Below are positions 41,850-50,244 of a stretch of 64,000 bases of DNA, piece by piece. The DNA comes from JAOTVV01 sp039591075 (lineage in GTDB: Bacteria > Gemmatimonadota > Gemmatimonadetes > Gemmatimonadales > GWC2-71-9). The notes under the pieces were generated by a model. The model worked only from the letters and a program-made list of their open reading frames with translations, was not told where the DNA came from and searched no databases. Location: NCBI GenBank assembly GCA_039591075.1, contig JBDHEI010000009.1, forward strand, positions 1 through 64,000. The letters are read 5' to 3'. The translations under genes and the position numbers were made by a program. How positions within the stretch are numbered: the stretch's first letter is position 1; each line of letters begins with the position of its first letter.

Positions 41850-42777
41850 GGGCTGGCGCGCTGGTGACGAGCTGGATGAACACGTCCTCGAGTGACGGCT
41901 CGCCCGCGGCCTCCTCGAGGATCGTGATGCCGGCCGAGGCGATGCGCGACGTCACGTCGGGCCAGTCGCGTGCGGGGTCGTCGAGGATCGCGTGCAGCAT
42001 GTCACCGAACAGCACCGCGTGTCGCACGGCAGGATGCGCGGCCACGAGGTCACGCGTCTGCCGCGGCGCGGACGTCCGCACCGTCTGAATGCGTCCGGTG
42101 AGGCGTTGGCGGAAGCCCTCGGGTGTGTCGAGCGCGAGCAGACGCCCGGCATGCAGCATGGCCACCCGGTCGCAGCGTTCGGCTTCGTCCAGATACGCCG
42201 TGGCGACCAAGACCGTGATACCGGCGGCGACCATCTCGTGGACGATCAGCCACAGGTCGCGCCGAGAGATCGGGTCGACGCCGAAGGTGGGCTCGTCGAG
42301 CAGCATGATCTCCGGTTCGTGCACCAGGGCGCAGCACAGGCCGAGTTTCTGCTTCATTCCTCCGGAGAGCTGCCCAGCCAGGCGGCGCTCGAAGGGCCCG
42401 AGACCCGAGAACCGATAGAGGCGCTCGAGGCGGCGGGCGCGCTGGTCGGCCGGTACGCGGAAGAGGTCGGCGTAGAAGTCAATGTTCTCGCGGACCGTGA
42501 GATCGGTGTAGAGCCCGAAACGCTGGGACATGTAGGCGATATGGCGCTTCACCCCCTCAGGATCGCGGGTGATGCTGACGCCTCCCACGCGGGCATCGCC
42601 TCCGGTCGGCCTCAGCACGCCGGCCAGCATGCGGAGCGTCGTCGTCTTTCCCGCCCCGTCGGGGCCGACGATGCCGAACAGCTCGCCGCCCCCGACCGTG
42701 AAGGTCAATCGGTCGACGGCCTCGACGTCCCGGAACCGGCGGGACAGATCGGAGAGGACGACGGTCGGTTGAGCCAC
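41842..42777 (-). CDS. ABC transporter ATP-binding protein (equivalent to N-terminal half of YbhF)
   Basis: A 311-residue ATPase with Walker A GIVGPDGAGKTT, Q-loop MSQRFGLY, canonical signature LSGGMKQK, Walker B IMLLDEPTFGVDP and the residue Ala in place of the H-loop His (VLVATAYLDEAE). The GTG at 42777 lies just after the membrane-fusion gene. With one ATPase having a canonical signature but no H-loop His and the other the reverse, the pair looks like an asymmetric ABC dimer with one catalytic and one degenerate site. Its 3' end overlaps the next ATPase gene by 8 bases. Confidence 0.92.
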   Translation of the reverse strand: MAQPTVVLSDLSRRFRDVEAVDRLTFTVGGGELFGIVGPDGAGKTTTLRMLAGVLRPTGGDARVGGVSITRDPEGVKRHIAYMSQRFGLYTDLTVRENIDFYADLFRVPADQRARRLERLYRFSGLGPFERRLAGQLSGGMKQKLGLCCALVHEPEIMLLDEPTFGVDPISRRDLWLIVHEMVAAGITVLVATAYLDEAERCDRVAMLHAGRLLALDTPEGFRQRLTGRIQTVRTSAPRQTRDLVAAHPAVRHAVLFGDMLHAILDDPARDWPDVTSRIASAGITILEEAAGEPSLEDVFIQLVTSAPAHA

Positions 42778-42779
42778 GA

Positions 42780-43778
42780 TCAGCGAGGCGAGGTGTCCAG
42801 CACCACGTCGGCGGGGAGGCCGGGTTTCAGATCGAACGAGGGATCGTCGGTCACCTGAACCTTCACCCGATACACGAGCTTGACCCGCTCGGCCGTCGTC
42901 TGGACGTTGCGTGGCGTGAACTCGGCGTCGCTCGCGATGAACACCACGCGCCCACCGTAGCGACGGTCCGGAAAGGCGTCGGCGGTGATCGTTGCCGGTG
43001 TCCCGATTGCCAGCCGTCCGACCAGGTTCTCCTGTACGTAGATGCGGATCCAACGATCGTCGGGGTTCATGACGGTGGCCACGGGCACGCCCGCCCCGAC
43101 GATCTCGCCGACCTGGCGGTGGCGTACCGTGACGATGCCCGCAAAGGGCGCCCGGATCACCGTGTTCCGCAACGCCACGTCGACCTGCGCGACCACGGCC
43201 TCGCCTTGTGCCACCACAGCACGCTGTGCCTCGACCTGTTCGCGCCGAGGGCCTCGCTCGAGGATACGGACTCGTTCCTCCGCGCTCTCGCTCTCCGACT
43301 GCGCCAGTGTGAGCGCGGTTTGGAGGTTCTCGTACTGCTGCCGACTGATGGCACCGCCCTCGTACAGTCGTATTCCCCGGTCGGCATCCTGACGAGTGTT
43401 CTCGAGTCGGCGTTCGGCCGCACGGAGCGCTGCCCGACCCTGGGCGATCTCCTCCTCGCGGAAGCCGCGCTCCAGCTCGTGCAGTCGGGCTCGGGCCGCC
43501 GTCACCCCTGCCTTGGCGGCCCGCAATTGGGCCTGCAATTCCGCTCCATCGAGCGCGGCCAGTTCGTCACCTACAGCCACATTGTCCCCTTCGTCGATGT
43601 GCAGCCGCTCGATCCGACCCGGGATCTGGAACCCGAGGTCGGCTTCGGTTGCCTCGACCGTGCCGGAGGCGGCAATCGTCGCGCCGTTGGAGCGGGGGAC
43701 AAGGATGGCGATCAGTGCCACGATGGCGGCCGCGACCACCACCAGCGCGACGATCACCCGTCGTCGTTGCTTGGTCAT
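42780..43778 (-). CDS. HlyD family membrane fusion (periplasmic adaptor) protein
   Basis: A 332-residue adaptor with an N-terminal membrane anchor (VIVALVVVAAAIVALIAIL). A biotinyl-lipoyl-like half (GRIERLHIDEGDNVAVGDELAALD) leads into an alpha-helical hairpin of about 100 residues rich in Ala, Glu and Arg, then the second lipoyl half (NTVIRAPFAGIVTVRHRQVGEIV) and a beta-barrel domain. It resembles E. coli YbhG and bridges the ABC permeases to TolC. The ATG at 43778 overlaps the TolC-gene stop (ATGA). Confidence 0.93.
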   Translation of the reverse strand: MTKQRRRVIVALVVVAAAIVALIAILVPRSNGATIAASGTVEATEADLGFQIPGRIERLHIDEGDNVAVGDELAALDGAELQAQLRAAKAGVTAARARLHELERGFREEEIAQGRAALRAAERRLENTRQDADRGIRLYEGGAISRQQYENLQTALTLAQSESESAEERVRILERGPRREQVEAQRAVVAQGEAVVAQVDVALRNTVIRAPFAGIVTVRHRQVGEIVGAGVPVATVMNPDDRWIRIYVQENLVGRLAIGTPATITADAFPDRRYGGRVVFIASDAEFTPRNVQTTAERVKLVYRVKVQVTDDPSFDLKPGLPADVVLDTSPR

Positions 43779-45142
43779 TGCTGGGTCTCCAGGATGGTCG
43801 TGAGCCAGGCGGGGGATAGCTCGCCGGTCGACCGGGCGAGCTCCAAACGGGCAACGATTTCGGCGTGGCGCGCTTCCACCAGGGACGCGCGGGCGCGCCG
43901 CAGATCGGCCTGCGCCCGGAGGTACTCGGTCTGAGTGCCGGCGCCGGTCTCGAGCGCGAGTTGTTCGATGCGCGCGACCTCGGCGAGCTGTGCCACGGCC
44001 CGGGCCACGGCGGCGGCCCGCGCGCGCTGCTCTTCGAGGCTCGTGAGGGCCCGATCCAGCGCTTCGGCCTCCTGCAAGCGGACGAGTCGAACCTGTTGGC
44101 GGGCGTACGCGGCCCGCGCGCTGGCGCCCGAGACCGCGTTCGACCGGGCACCGCCAGTGAACAGGGGGTATGACAGCCGCATCCCGACCTGCCACTCGAA
44201 CACGTACTCGCCTGCGGCACTACCCCACATGCCGTACGAGCCCACGGCATCGAGGCGTGGGAACCATGCCGCCCGCGCGGCGCGCCGCGCCCATTCGGCG
44301 GTCTCCGCGTTGCGCTCCGCCCGGAGGACGTCAGGGTTCGTCGCCTCGAGCTGCGCGAGGAGGATGGCGCGTGGTGCGAGGCTCGAGTCCCCGAGGACGA
44401 CGGGTCGGAGCCGGGAGGAGCGCGTCTCGTCGGGATCCAGCGTCAGCAGGCGGGCGAGGCTCCGCTCGACGGCATCGAGACGCGCCGCGGTCGAGATGTG
44501 CTCGGCCTCCGCCTGCGCCAGGGCCGCCTCGACGCGCAACAGCTCGACCCGCGCGGCGCTCCCCTCGTCGAGAGTGCGTTGTACCCGGTCTCGCTCCGCG
44601 GCGAGCGCCGCGAGATTGTCGTCCAGGGCGTCCAACACGCCGGCGGCCGAGAGCACGCCCACGTAGGCGCGCGTGACGCCCGCGATGAGCTCCATCGTTG
44701 TCGTCGCCGTCCCCGCCTCCGCCAACCGGGCACGGGCCTTGGCGCTCCGGATTCGGGATCGCCGTCCGCCGCCGTCGAACACCAGCCAGCCGAGGTCGAG
44801 TCCGCCCTGGAGCAGCGTGCGGTTGAAGTCGGGAAACGCACCCACGTCCAGCTCATGCAAGGGGAAGACGAGCATGGGCTCTTGGAACCGCGTCACCGTG
44901 GCGCGGGCGCTGAGCTGCGGGAGCCATTGAGCGGTGGCCTCGCCGACCTGCGCCGCTGCTTCGTCTGCGGCCGCCCGGGCCGATTGCACCGCCGGGTGCG
45001 CCTCGAGTGCCAAGGCCACGGCGCGATCCAACGTGAGCGCGGCGCCCGTATCGGCCGGACTCTGGGCGTCGACCCGGGTGCCCAGGGCCAACGCCAGCAT
45101 CGCCGCGGCGAGCGCGGTGCGGGAATGAAGCGCGACTATCAT
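43775..45142 (-). CDS. TolC family outer-membrane efflux channel
   Basis: A 455-residue exported protein with a signal peptide (AAAMLALALGTRVDAQ) and the duplicated outer-membrane-efflux-protein architecture: LTLDRAVALALEAHPAVQSARA near the N-terminus, then long helices, and the second-half marker SGASARAAYARQQVRLVRLQEAEA. It supplies the outer-membrane channel of the exporter encoded downstream. The gene overlaps both the tetR stop and the hlyD start by four bases, so it is a dedicated channel rather than a shared one. Confidence 0.93.
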   Translation of the reverse strand: MIVALHSRTALAAAMLALALGTRVDAQSPADTGAALTLDRAVALALEAHPAVQSARAAADEAAAQVGEATAQWLPQLSARATVTRFQEPMLVFPLHELDVGAFPDFNRTLLQGGLDLGWLVFDGGGRRSRIRSAKARARLAEAGTATTTMELIAGVTRAYVGVLSAAGVLDALDDNLAALAAERDRVQRTLDEGSAARVELLRVEAALAQAEAEHISTAARLDAVERSLARLLTLDPDETRSSRLRPVVLGDSSLAPRAILLAQLEATNPDVLRAERNAETAEWARRAARAAWFPRLDAVGSYGMWGSAAGEYVFEWQVGMRLSYPLFTGGARSNAVSGASARAAYARQQVRLVRLQEAEALDRALTSLEEQRARAAAVARAVAQLAEVARIEQLALETGAGTQTEYLRAQADLRRARASLVEARHAEIVARLELARSTGELSPAWLTTILETQQ

Positions 45143-45756
45143 CGGCGTGCCTCCGACTGAGCCGACAGTCCGGCCCGAACGAATCGTACGGTGGTTTCGA
45201 CCAGGTCTTGTCGTGTGTGCTGCTCGTCCTGGTCGATCCCGATAGTCTGCTGCAGGAGATGGCGAACCAGGGTGAGCCAGACGGGTTGTGCGATGATGCT
45301 GAGCGCGAGGAACCGGGGGTTGCCGTGGCGGATCGTCCCGTCGGTTTGTCCCTCGGCGAGGACTCGGGTGAGCGTGTCGTGATTGGTGCGGATAATCCGG
45401 CTCACCGCGTCCGGCGCGGGTCGCCCACTCGCCAGCTGCTGGACCATGAGGCGGGCGGGTTCCGGGTGAACCCGGAGGTATTCGAAGAACCCGCGGAGCA
45501 GTGCTTCCACCCGGTCGAGCGGTGGTTGGCCGGAGCCTGCGATGCTCACCAGATGATCCTTGAGTGGTGTCATCACCGACTCGGCGACGGCCTCGTATAG
45601 CGCGCTCTTCGAGCCGAAGTGATAGGTGACGGCTCCCAGGTTCGCCTGGGCCCGCGACGTGATGGCACGAATCGAGGTGCCGTCATAGCCGAGGGCGATG
45701 AACAGCTCCCGTGCGGCGTCGAGCAGGGAACGGGCAGTACCCGGGCGCTGAGTCAT
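45139..45756 (-). CDS. TetR family transcriptional repressor of the efflux operon (CecR/YbiH-like)
   Basis: A 205-residue regulator. The N-terminal helix-turn-helix (about residues 10-55) has ARELFIALGYDGTSIRAITSRAQANLGAVTYHFGSKSALYEAV, matching TetR in the LGxxxTxxxxIA and YYHFxSKxxL positions; the C-terminal ligand domain resembles CecR (DUF1956). It is the first gene of a seven-gene operon for export and presumably represses it until a ligand binds. The ATG at 45756 lies inside a palindrome (45754-45763), which fits autoregulation. Confidence 0.93.
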   Translation of the reverse strand: MTQRPGTARSLLDAARELFIALGYDGTSIRAITSRAQANLGAVTYHFGSKSALYEAVAESVMTPLKDHLVSIAGSGQPPLDRVEALLRGFFEYLRVHPEPARLMVQQLASGRPAPDAVSRIIRTNHDTLTRVLAEGQTDGTIRHGNPRFLALSIIAQPVWLTLVRHLLQQTIGIDQDEQHTRQDLVETTVRFVRAGLSAQSEARR

Positions 45757-45763
45757 ACGTATG
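45754..45763. promoter_or_regulatory. palindromic operator candidate at the start of tetR
   Basis: CATACGTATG is a perfect 10-base palindrome that overlaps the tetR start codon and lies directly downstream of the predicted -10 element (45765-45770). A repressor bound there would cover the transcription start, giving autoregulation of the whole operon. Confidence 0.55.
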
Positions 45764-45764
45764 T

Positions 45765-45793
45765 ATTAACACTCGAATGGCCAAATATGGCAA
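45765..45793 (-). promoter_or_regulatory. sigma-70-type promoter of the tetR-efflux operon
   Basis: On the minus strand TTGCCA (45793-45788, five of six bases of TTGACA) is followed after exactly 17 bases by GTTAAT (45770-45765, four of six bases of TATAAT). The expected start site falls in the palindrome at 45754-45763, near the tetR ATG. Confidence 0.55.
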
Positions 45794-45829
45794 GAGCGCC
45801 GGGCGGGCATCCTATCCTATCTCATTGGT

Positions 45830-47002
45830 TTATTTACGCTTGAGCCAGGTAAGCGGGTCGAGAGCGATCCCGCCTTGGCCGCGGATCTGAAACTCGACGT
45901 GGGGACCGTCCCCGCTGCTGCTCCCGCCGGAGCGGCCTATGACCTGGCCGGCGGCGATGGCCTGGCCCACCACCACGTCCACCCGCGACAGGTAGAGGTA
46001 CAGCGTGTAGAAGCCTCCGCCGTGGTCTAGCAGGACGGTGGGGCCGTAGGTACCAAAGGGTCCGGCGTGTTCCACCGCGCCGCCGGCCACGGCGCGAACG
46101 GAGGTGCCTTCCGGCACGGCGATCCCGATGCCGTGGCGTCGGATCGCGGTGTTGCTGGGTCCCGCTTGTCGCCCGAACCGATAGATGACGCGGCCGTCCA
46201 CCGGCCAGCTGAGCGTCCCGATGCTGCCGTCGGTGATCGTGCCGGCCACCGACGGGTTCCGAGCTCGCTCCCGCTCCAGCTCGGCGATGATCGTCCCGAG
46301 GCGTTCCTCGTCGCGGGCCAGGGCGTCCAGGCGCTGGGTGGTCTGTTGCTGTGATGCGCGGGTGGAACGGAGTGCCAGCTGTCGGCGCTGCTCGAGTGAC
46401 ACGTAGCGCGACAGTTCCTGAACCCGATCGCCGCGCTGTCGTCCCATCTCGGTGTGGACCGTCACGAGTTCCCGTCGGCGCTGTCCTACCCGATCCCTGA
46501 GCTCCTCGATCTCCCGGGTGAGCGCCCGATCCTGTCGGCTCACCAGGTAGAGGTACTTGTAGCGGCTGAGCAGATCGCCGAAGCTCTCGGCGGCCAGCAG
46601 GACCTCGAAAATCCACAGTGACCCGCGTTTGTAGATCTCCGTGAGCCTGGTCTCCAGCACCGCGCGCTTTTCGGCGAGTGCATCCTGCGCTAGCATGAGG
46701 TCGATAGTGACGGTGTCCAGCTCCGACCCTAACGAACCGATCTGGCGGTCCAGCTCGTTGACGATCCGCGAGGTCGCCGACTTCTGCCGGTCGATGTTGT
46801 CCAGTTCCTGCGACAGGGTATGCGCCTGTCCCTGGAGCCGGTTGAGGTCGTTCTGCAGGCGCAGGCGTTCGCGGCGGATCTCCTCGAGGCGCTCTTGGTT
46901 TTCGCGGAGGCGCTGGGTGATCGTGGGTCGTTGCTGTCCGGACGCCGGGAGCGGGAGCAGGGCGACGAGGCCGATCGCCGCCATGGTACGGAGGGCGATC
47001 AC
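45830..47002 (-). CDS. envC: EnvC-like murein hydrolase activator (coiled coil plus degenerate LytM domain)
   Basis: A 390-residue periplasmic protein. After a signal peptide a long coiled coil (about residues 28-250, in two arms) leads to a LytM/M23 domain (about 270-390). The zinc ligands of active M23 peptidases are lost: HxGID reads RHGIG, the LYxHL motif reads LYLYL and HxH near the end reads HVE. The same positions are degenerate in E. coli EnvC, which activates amidases AmiA/AmiB at the septum instead of cutting peptidoglycan. The GTG overlaps the ftsX stop (GTGA); order ftsE-ftsX-envC supports an FtsEX-EnvC complex. Confidence 0.88.
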   Translation of the reverse strand: MIALRTMAAIGLVALLPLPASGQQRPTITQRLRENQERLEEIRRERLRLQNDLNRLQGQAHTLSQELDNIDRQKSATSRIVNELDRQIGSLGSELDTVTIDLMLAQDALAEKRAVLETRLTEIYKRGSLWIFEVLLAAESFGDLLSRYKYLYLVSRQDRALTREIEELRDRVGQRRRELVTVHTEMGRQRGDRVQELSRYVSLEQRRQLALRSTRASQQQTTQRLDALARDEERLGTIIAELERERARNPSVAGTITDGSIGTLSWPVDGRVIYRFGRQAGPSNTAIRRHGIGIAVPEGTSVRAVAGGAVEHAGPFGTYGPTVLLDHGGGFYTLYLYLSRVDVVVGQAIAAGQVIGRSGGSSSGDGPHVEFQIRGQGGIALDPLTWLKRK

Positions 47003-47856
47003 GTCGCCGGCAGATGGCGGTTCACGCTGGCGGCACTCGCGGCGAAGCCGAGCAGCGTTCCGAACAGCAAGAAAGCTGCGGCCTGACCCGCCGAATAGAA
47101 GGAGGCCTCGAACAGCGCCCGGGAGACGGCAGCGTACGCCACGTAGTTCAGCACGATAGCCAGGGCTCCACCCAGCGCGCCCTTGATGGCTCCCTCCAGC
47201 AGGAAGGGCCGCCGGATGAACCCGTCGGTCGCGCCGACCAGGCGCATGAGCTGAATCTCGCTCCCCCGGGCGAGCACCGTCATGCGGATGGTCGTCCCGA
47301 TGATGATGACCGCGGCGGCCCCAAACGCGGCCCCGATCACCAGACCCACGGCGGCGGCGATGCTCCGCAAGCGGTCGAGCTTTTCAACCCAGTCACCGCC
47401 GTACCGCACGTCCTCGGCGAAGCGGAATCCCTCGAGACGCTGGGCCACCGCCGTGACGTGCTCGCTGTCGCGGAAGCCCGGCTTGAGCCGGATCTCGAGG
47501 GAAGCCGGCAGCGGGTTGGTCTCGAGGTCCGAGAAGACGCCCTGGAACTCCGTCAACTCCTGCCGTGCCCGTTCGAGCGCCTGATCTTCCGTGACGTACT
47601 CAACCTCGTCCACTTCGGGGAACGCCTGGATGTCGCCGATGGCAAAGGTCACGATCTCGACCGGTGTTCCCCGCGTCATATACAGAACGATCTCGACCCG
47701 TTCGGCGAGACCGGAGAGCGTGGCGCGCAGGTTGAGCGCGACGAGGCCGAACAGGCCCAGAACGAACAGCGCGAACCCGATGGTGGTCACCGCCAGCACG
47801 GAGAGCACTGGGGCCCGCCGGAAGGAACGCAGCGCTTCCCGAACCGTGAGTCTCAT
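46999..47856 (-). CDS. ftsX: cell division protein FtsX
   Basis: A 285-residue inner-membrane protein with four spans: one near residues 20-45, then a periplasmic domain of about 110 residues that in E. coli docks EnvC, then three C-terminal spans. The block GSEIQLMRLVGATDGFIRRPFLLEGAIKGALGG is the diagnostic FtsX cytoplasmic loop. Overlaps with ftsE (ATGA) and envC (GTGA) are the tightest possible coupling. FtsEX uses ATP hydrolysis to drive septal peptidoglycan hydrolysis through EnvC. Confidence 0.94.
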   Translation of the reverse strand: MRLTVREALRSFRRAPVLSVLAVTTIGFALFVLGLFGLVALNLRATLSGLAERVEIVLYMTRGTPVEIVTFAIGDIQAFPEVDEVEYVTEDQALERARQELTEFQGVFSDLETNPLPASLEIRLKPGFRDSEHVTAVAQRLEGFRFAEDVRYGGDWVEKLDRLRSIAAAVGLVIGAAFGAAAVIIIGTTIRMTVLARGSEIQLMRLVGATDGFIRRPFLLEGAIKGALGGALAIVLNYVAYAAVSRALFEASFYSAGQAAAFLLFGTLLGFAASAASVNRHLPAT

Positions 47857-48545
47857 TCGCCGCTCGTCATGGGGACCTGTCCCTCGCACGAGTCGAACAC
47901 GATCGCTCCTTCTTGCAGCTCGAGGGTCCGGTAGCTCGTCGGCCGCACGATGCTCAGATCGTGCGTCGCCATGATCACGGCCGTCCCCATCGCGTTGATG
48001 TCGCGGAGCAGCTGAACGACCCCGCGCGTGGCCCGCTCGTCGAGGTTCCCGGTGGGCTCGTCGGCAATGATCACCACGGGATCGTTGACGAGGGCCCGGG
48101 CGATTGCCACCCGCTGCTGCTCACCACCAGACAGCTCCCGCGGAAAGGCATGTGCCTTCGCCGCGAGCCCCACTTGGGTCAGCACCCGCATCACCTTTGG
48201 ACTGATGGCGTTGTGCCGCGCGCCGGTGACCTCGAGCGCAAAGGCCACGTTCTCCTCGGCTGTCCGTTCCTCGAGCAGCCTAAAGTCTTGGAATACGATG
48301 CCCATGCGGCGCCGGAGCCCTGCGATCTCTCGGCGCGACACTTCGTGCATGTGGGATCCCAGGACCCAGACCGTTCCCGAGGTGGGGGGCTCGTCGGCGT
48401 AGATGAGCCGCAGCACCGTGGACTTGCCCGCGCCCGAGTGCCCGGTAAAGAAGACGAACTCCCCCCGCGCGATGCGGAACGAGACGTCCTTGAGCGCGAG
48501 GGAGTCTTTCGTGAAGGCCTTGAAGACCTTGGAGAAGCGAATCAC
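47853..48545 (-). CDS. ftsE: cell division ATP-binding protein FtsE
   Basis: A 230-residue ABC ATPase with Walker A FFTGHSGAGKSTVLRL near residue 35, Q-loop VFQDFRLLEERTAEENV (diagnostic of FtsE), signature LSGGEQQRVAIARAL and Walker B VVIIADEPTGNLDE. The GTG at 48545 starts the family N-terminus (IRFSKVFKAF) three bases before the stop of the transsulfuration gene. It energises FtsX to control EnvC-dependent amidase activation at the division site. Confidence 0.95.
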   Translation of the reverse strand: MIRFSKVFKAFTKDSLALKDVSFRIARGEFVFFTGHSGAGKSTVLRLIYADEPPTSGTVWVLGSHMHEVSRREIAGLRRRMGIVFQDFRLLEERTAEENVAFALEVTGARHNAISPKVMRVLTQVGLAAKAHAFPRELSGGEQQRVAIARALVNDPVVIIADEPTGNLDERATRGVVQLLRDINAMGTAVIMATHDLSIVRPTSYRTLELQEGAIVFDSCEGQVPMTSGE

Positions 48546-48547
48546 GG

Positions 48548-49705
48548 TCAGAGGCTGCTGAAGGCTTCCTCGAAGTCGGCGATGATATCCTCGACATCCT
48601 CGATCCCGACGCTCACCCGGATGAAGCCGTCCGGGATGCCCTGCGCTGCGCGCTCTGCCGGTGTCAGAGAGGCATGCGAGGTCAACCGTGGTTCCGAGAC
48701 CAACGTCTCCACCCCACCGAGGCTGGGAGCGTGCGCGGCCACCCGAAGCTTGCGCAAGACGATTTCGGCGGCGGCGGGCCCGCCGGCCAGCGTGAGTCCG
48801 ACCATCCCGCCGAATCCGTCGAGCGCCCCGGCAGCTGCGGCGTGGTCCTCGTGATCGGGCAGTCCGGGATAGTGAACCGCGTGGACGGCAGGCTGGGTGT
48901 GTGCCCACTCCGCGAAGGCGAGACCGTTGGCGTTGTGCCGCTCCATGCGGACCGCGAGGGTCTTCAGGCCCCGCTCGGTAAGCCAGGCCGCATAGGGGTC
49001 GGGGGCCTGGCCCCACACCTGCATCAGCTGGCGGACTTCCTCGATCACCGCCTCAGTTCCCGCCACCACGCCGCCGATGACGTCGGAGTGCCCGTTTAGG
49101 TATTTGGTGGCGCTGTGGATCACCACGTCCGCCCCGTGCTCGAGCGGCCGGAAGTTGATGGGGGTGGCGAATGTCGAGTCGACGATCATCGCAATGCCCC
49201 GTTCCCTGCAGAAGGTCGCGATAGGCTCGGGGTCGAGCACCCGTATGAGCGGGTTGGTTGGTGTCTCGACGAACACGGCCCGCGTGGTCTTCCGGATCAG
49301 TTGGCGCCAGTTTCGTGGATTGTCCGGCTGCGCAAAGGTGACGTCGATTTCGAGTTTGCCGAACTCCTCGACGAACAAGCGGCGCGTTCCACCGTAGATC
49401 CATTCGCTGGCGAGCAGATGATCTCCGGGCCGGAGCATGGCGAGATGGGCGAGGGCGGTCGCGCCCATGCCGCTCGCCACGAAGATCGCCCGCTCGGCGC
49501 CTTCGAGGGCCGCCAACTTAGCCGCCACCGAGATCTGGTTCGGGTTGTTGCCGTACCGCGTGTACAGCACCTCCTCACCCGAGCCGACCGGTTGGTGGAA
49601 CGTGCTGCTCTGATAGAGGGGGGTCGCGACCGGTGCGCGATCCGGCTGACGCTCTGGAGCGCCATGAATCGCCTTGGTGGACGGGCCGAACTTGGGCTCC
49701 GTCAT
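48548..49705 (-). CDS. PLP-dependent transsulfuration enzyme (cystathionine gamma-synthase/gamma-lyase or homocysteine-type)
   Basis: A 385-residue Cys/Met metabolism PLP enzyme of fold type I. Motifs are TPLYQSSTFH near residue 28, YTRYGNNPNQ, VASGMGATALAHLA, FVETPTNPLIRV, VDSTFATP and the PLP Lys in VIHSATKYLNGHSD near residue 205, then GGVETLVSEPRLTSHASL at the C-terminal end. The family does not let gamma-synthase, gamma-lyase and sulfhydrylase be told apart by eye. The ATG overlaps the stop of the STAS gene (ATGA) and the gene ends 3 bases before ftsE, so it lies inside the nine-gene series. Confidence 0.9.
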   Translation of the reverse strand: MTEPKFGPSTKAIHGAPERQPDRAPVATPLYQSSTFHQPVGSGEEVLYTRYGNNPNQISVAAKLAALEGAERAIFVASGMGATALAHLAMLRPGDHLLASEWIYGGTRRLFVEEFGKLEIDVTFAQPDNPRNWRQLIRKTTRAVFVETPTNPLIRVLDPEPIATFCRERGIAMIVDSTFATPINFRPLEHGADVVIHSATKYLNGHSDVIGGVVAGTEAVIEEVRQLMQVWGQAPDPYAAWLTERGLKTLAVRMERHNANGLAFAEWAHTQPAVHAVHYPGLPDHEDHAAAAGALDGFGGMVGLTLAGGPAAAEIVLRKLRVAAHAPSLGGVETLVSEPRLTSHASLTPAERAAQGIPDGFIRVSVGIEDVEDIIADFEEAFSSL

Positions 49706-50244
49706 TCCGGTGCTCCCGCCGAGGGCTTATCGGCAGGGTCCGGGGGGAGAGGACCGGAGGATTGGAGAAGCTGCAGCAACTCCTTGGCGGTCCCCCCGGG
49801 GAGGACCAGGGCATCGTTGTCTGCCGGTGATCCCGGCTCGACCCGATCGGTCAGCGCAGACAGCACCTTGCGTGCGCCCTCGGGAACGTCTCCCAGCATT
49901 CGCACCCGTCCCTCACGGTCCCGGGCGATCGCGGCCAGCTTGTGCCGCCGGAGCACTGGCTCGATGGCCTCGCAGTGCGACGCGGTGACGCCCTGCAACA
50001 GGAACACCCGCGCACCACCCCGCTCGAGGAGCAGCTTGCCGACAATCTCGTCGGCACAAGAGTAGTCGAGCAATCGGACCGTGCTGAAGTCGATCACGGC
50101 CACGGGTTCCGTTTCGAGATCGTCGAGCGCCGCCTCGATGCCGTCGCGCACCGCCTTCCCAGTTGGGCGGGTTACGAGATCGCCGTAGGCGCTGGAAACC
50201 GTGTGCTGGAGGATGGCCTTGAGATCGATGAGTTGCATGGTCAC
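49702..50244 (-). CDS. STAS-like domain protein (putative anti-sigma-factor antagonist)
   Basis: A 180-residue cytoplasmic protein. The strand VAVIDFSTVRLLDYSCADEIVGKLL (about residues 50-75) is the core of a STAS-type fold, with the Ser in DYS at the place of the phosphorylated Ser in RsbV-like antagonists, followed by FLLQGVT and a helical C-terminus of about 70 residues with a Pro-rich tail. The GTG at 50244 has AGGA 7 bases upstream and overlaps the HATPase gene stop (GTGA); an ATG at 50238 is possible. It is most likely a partner of the next gene upstream. Confidence 0.7.
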   Translation of the reverse strand: MTMQLIDLKAILQHTVSSAYGDLVTRPTGKAVRDGIEAALDDLETEPVAVIDFSTVRLLDYSCADEIVGKLLLERGGARVFLLQGVTASHCEAIEPVLRRHKLAAIARDREGRVRMLGDVPEGARKVLSALTDRVEPGSPADNDALVLPGGTAKELLQLLQSSGPLPPDPADKPSAGAPE

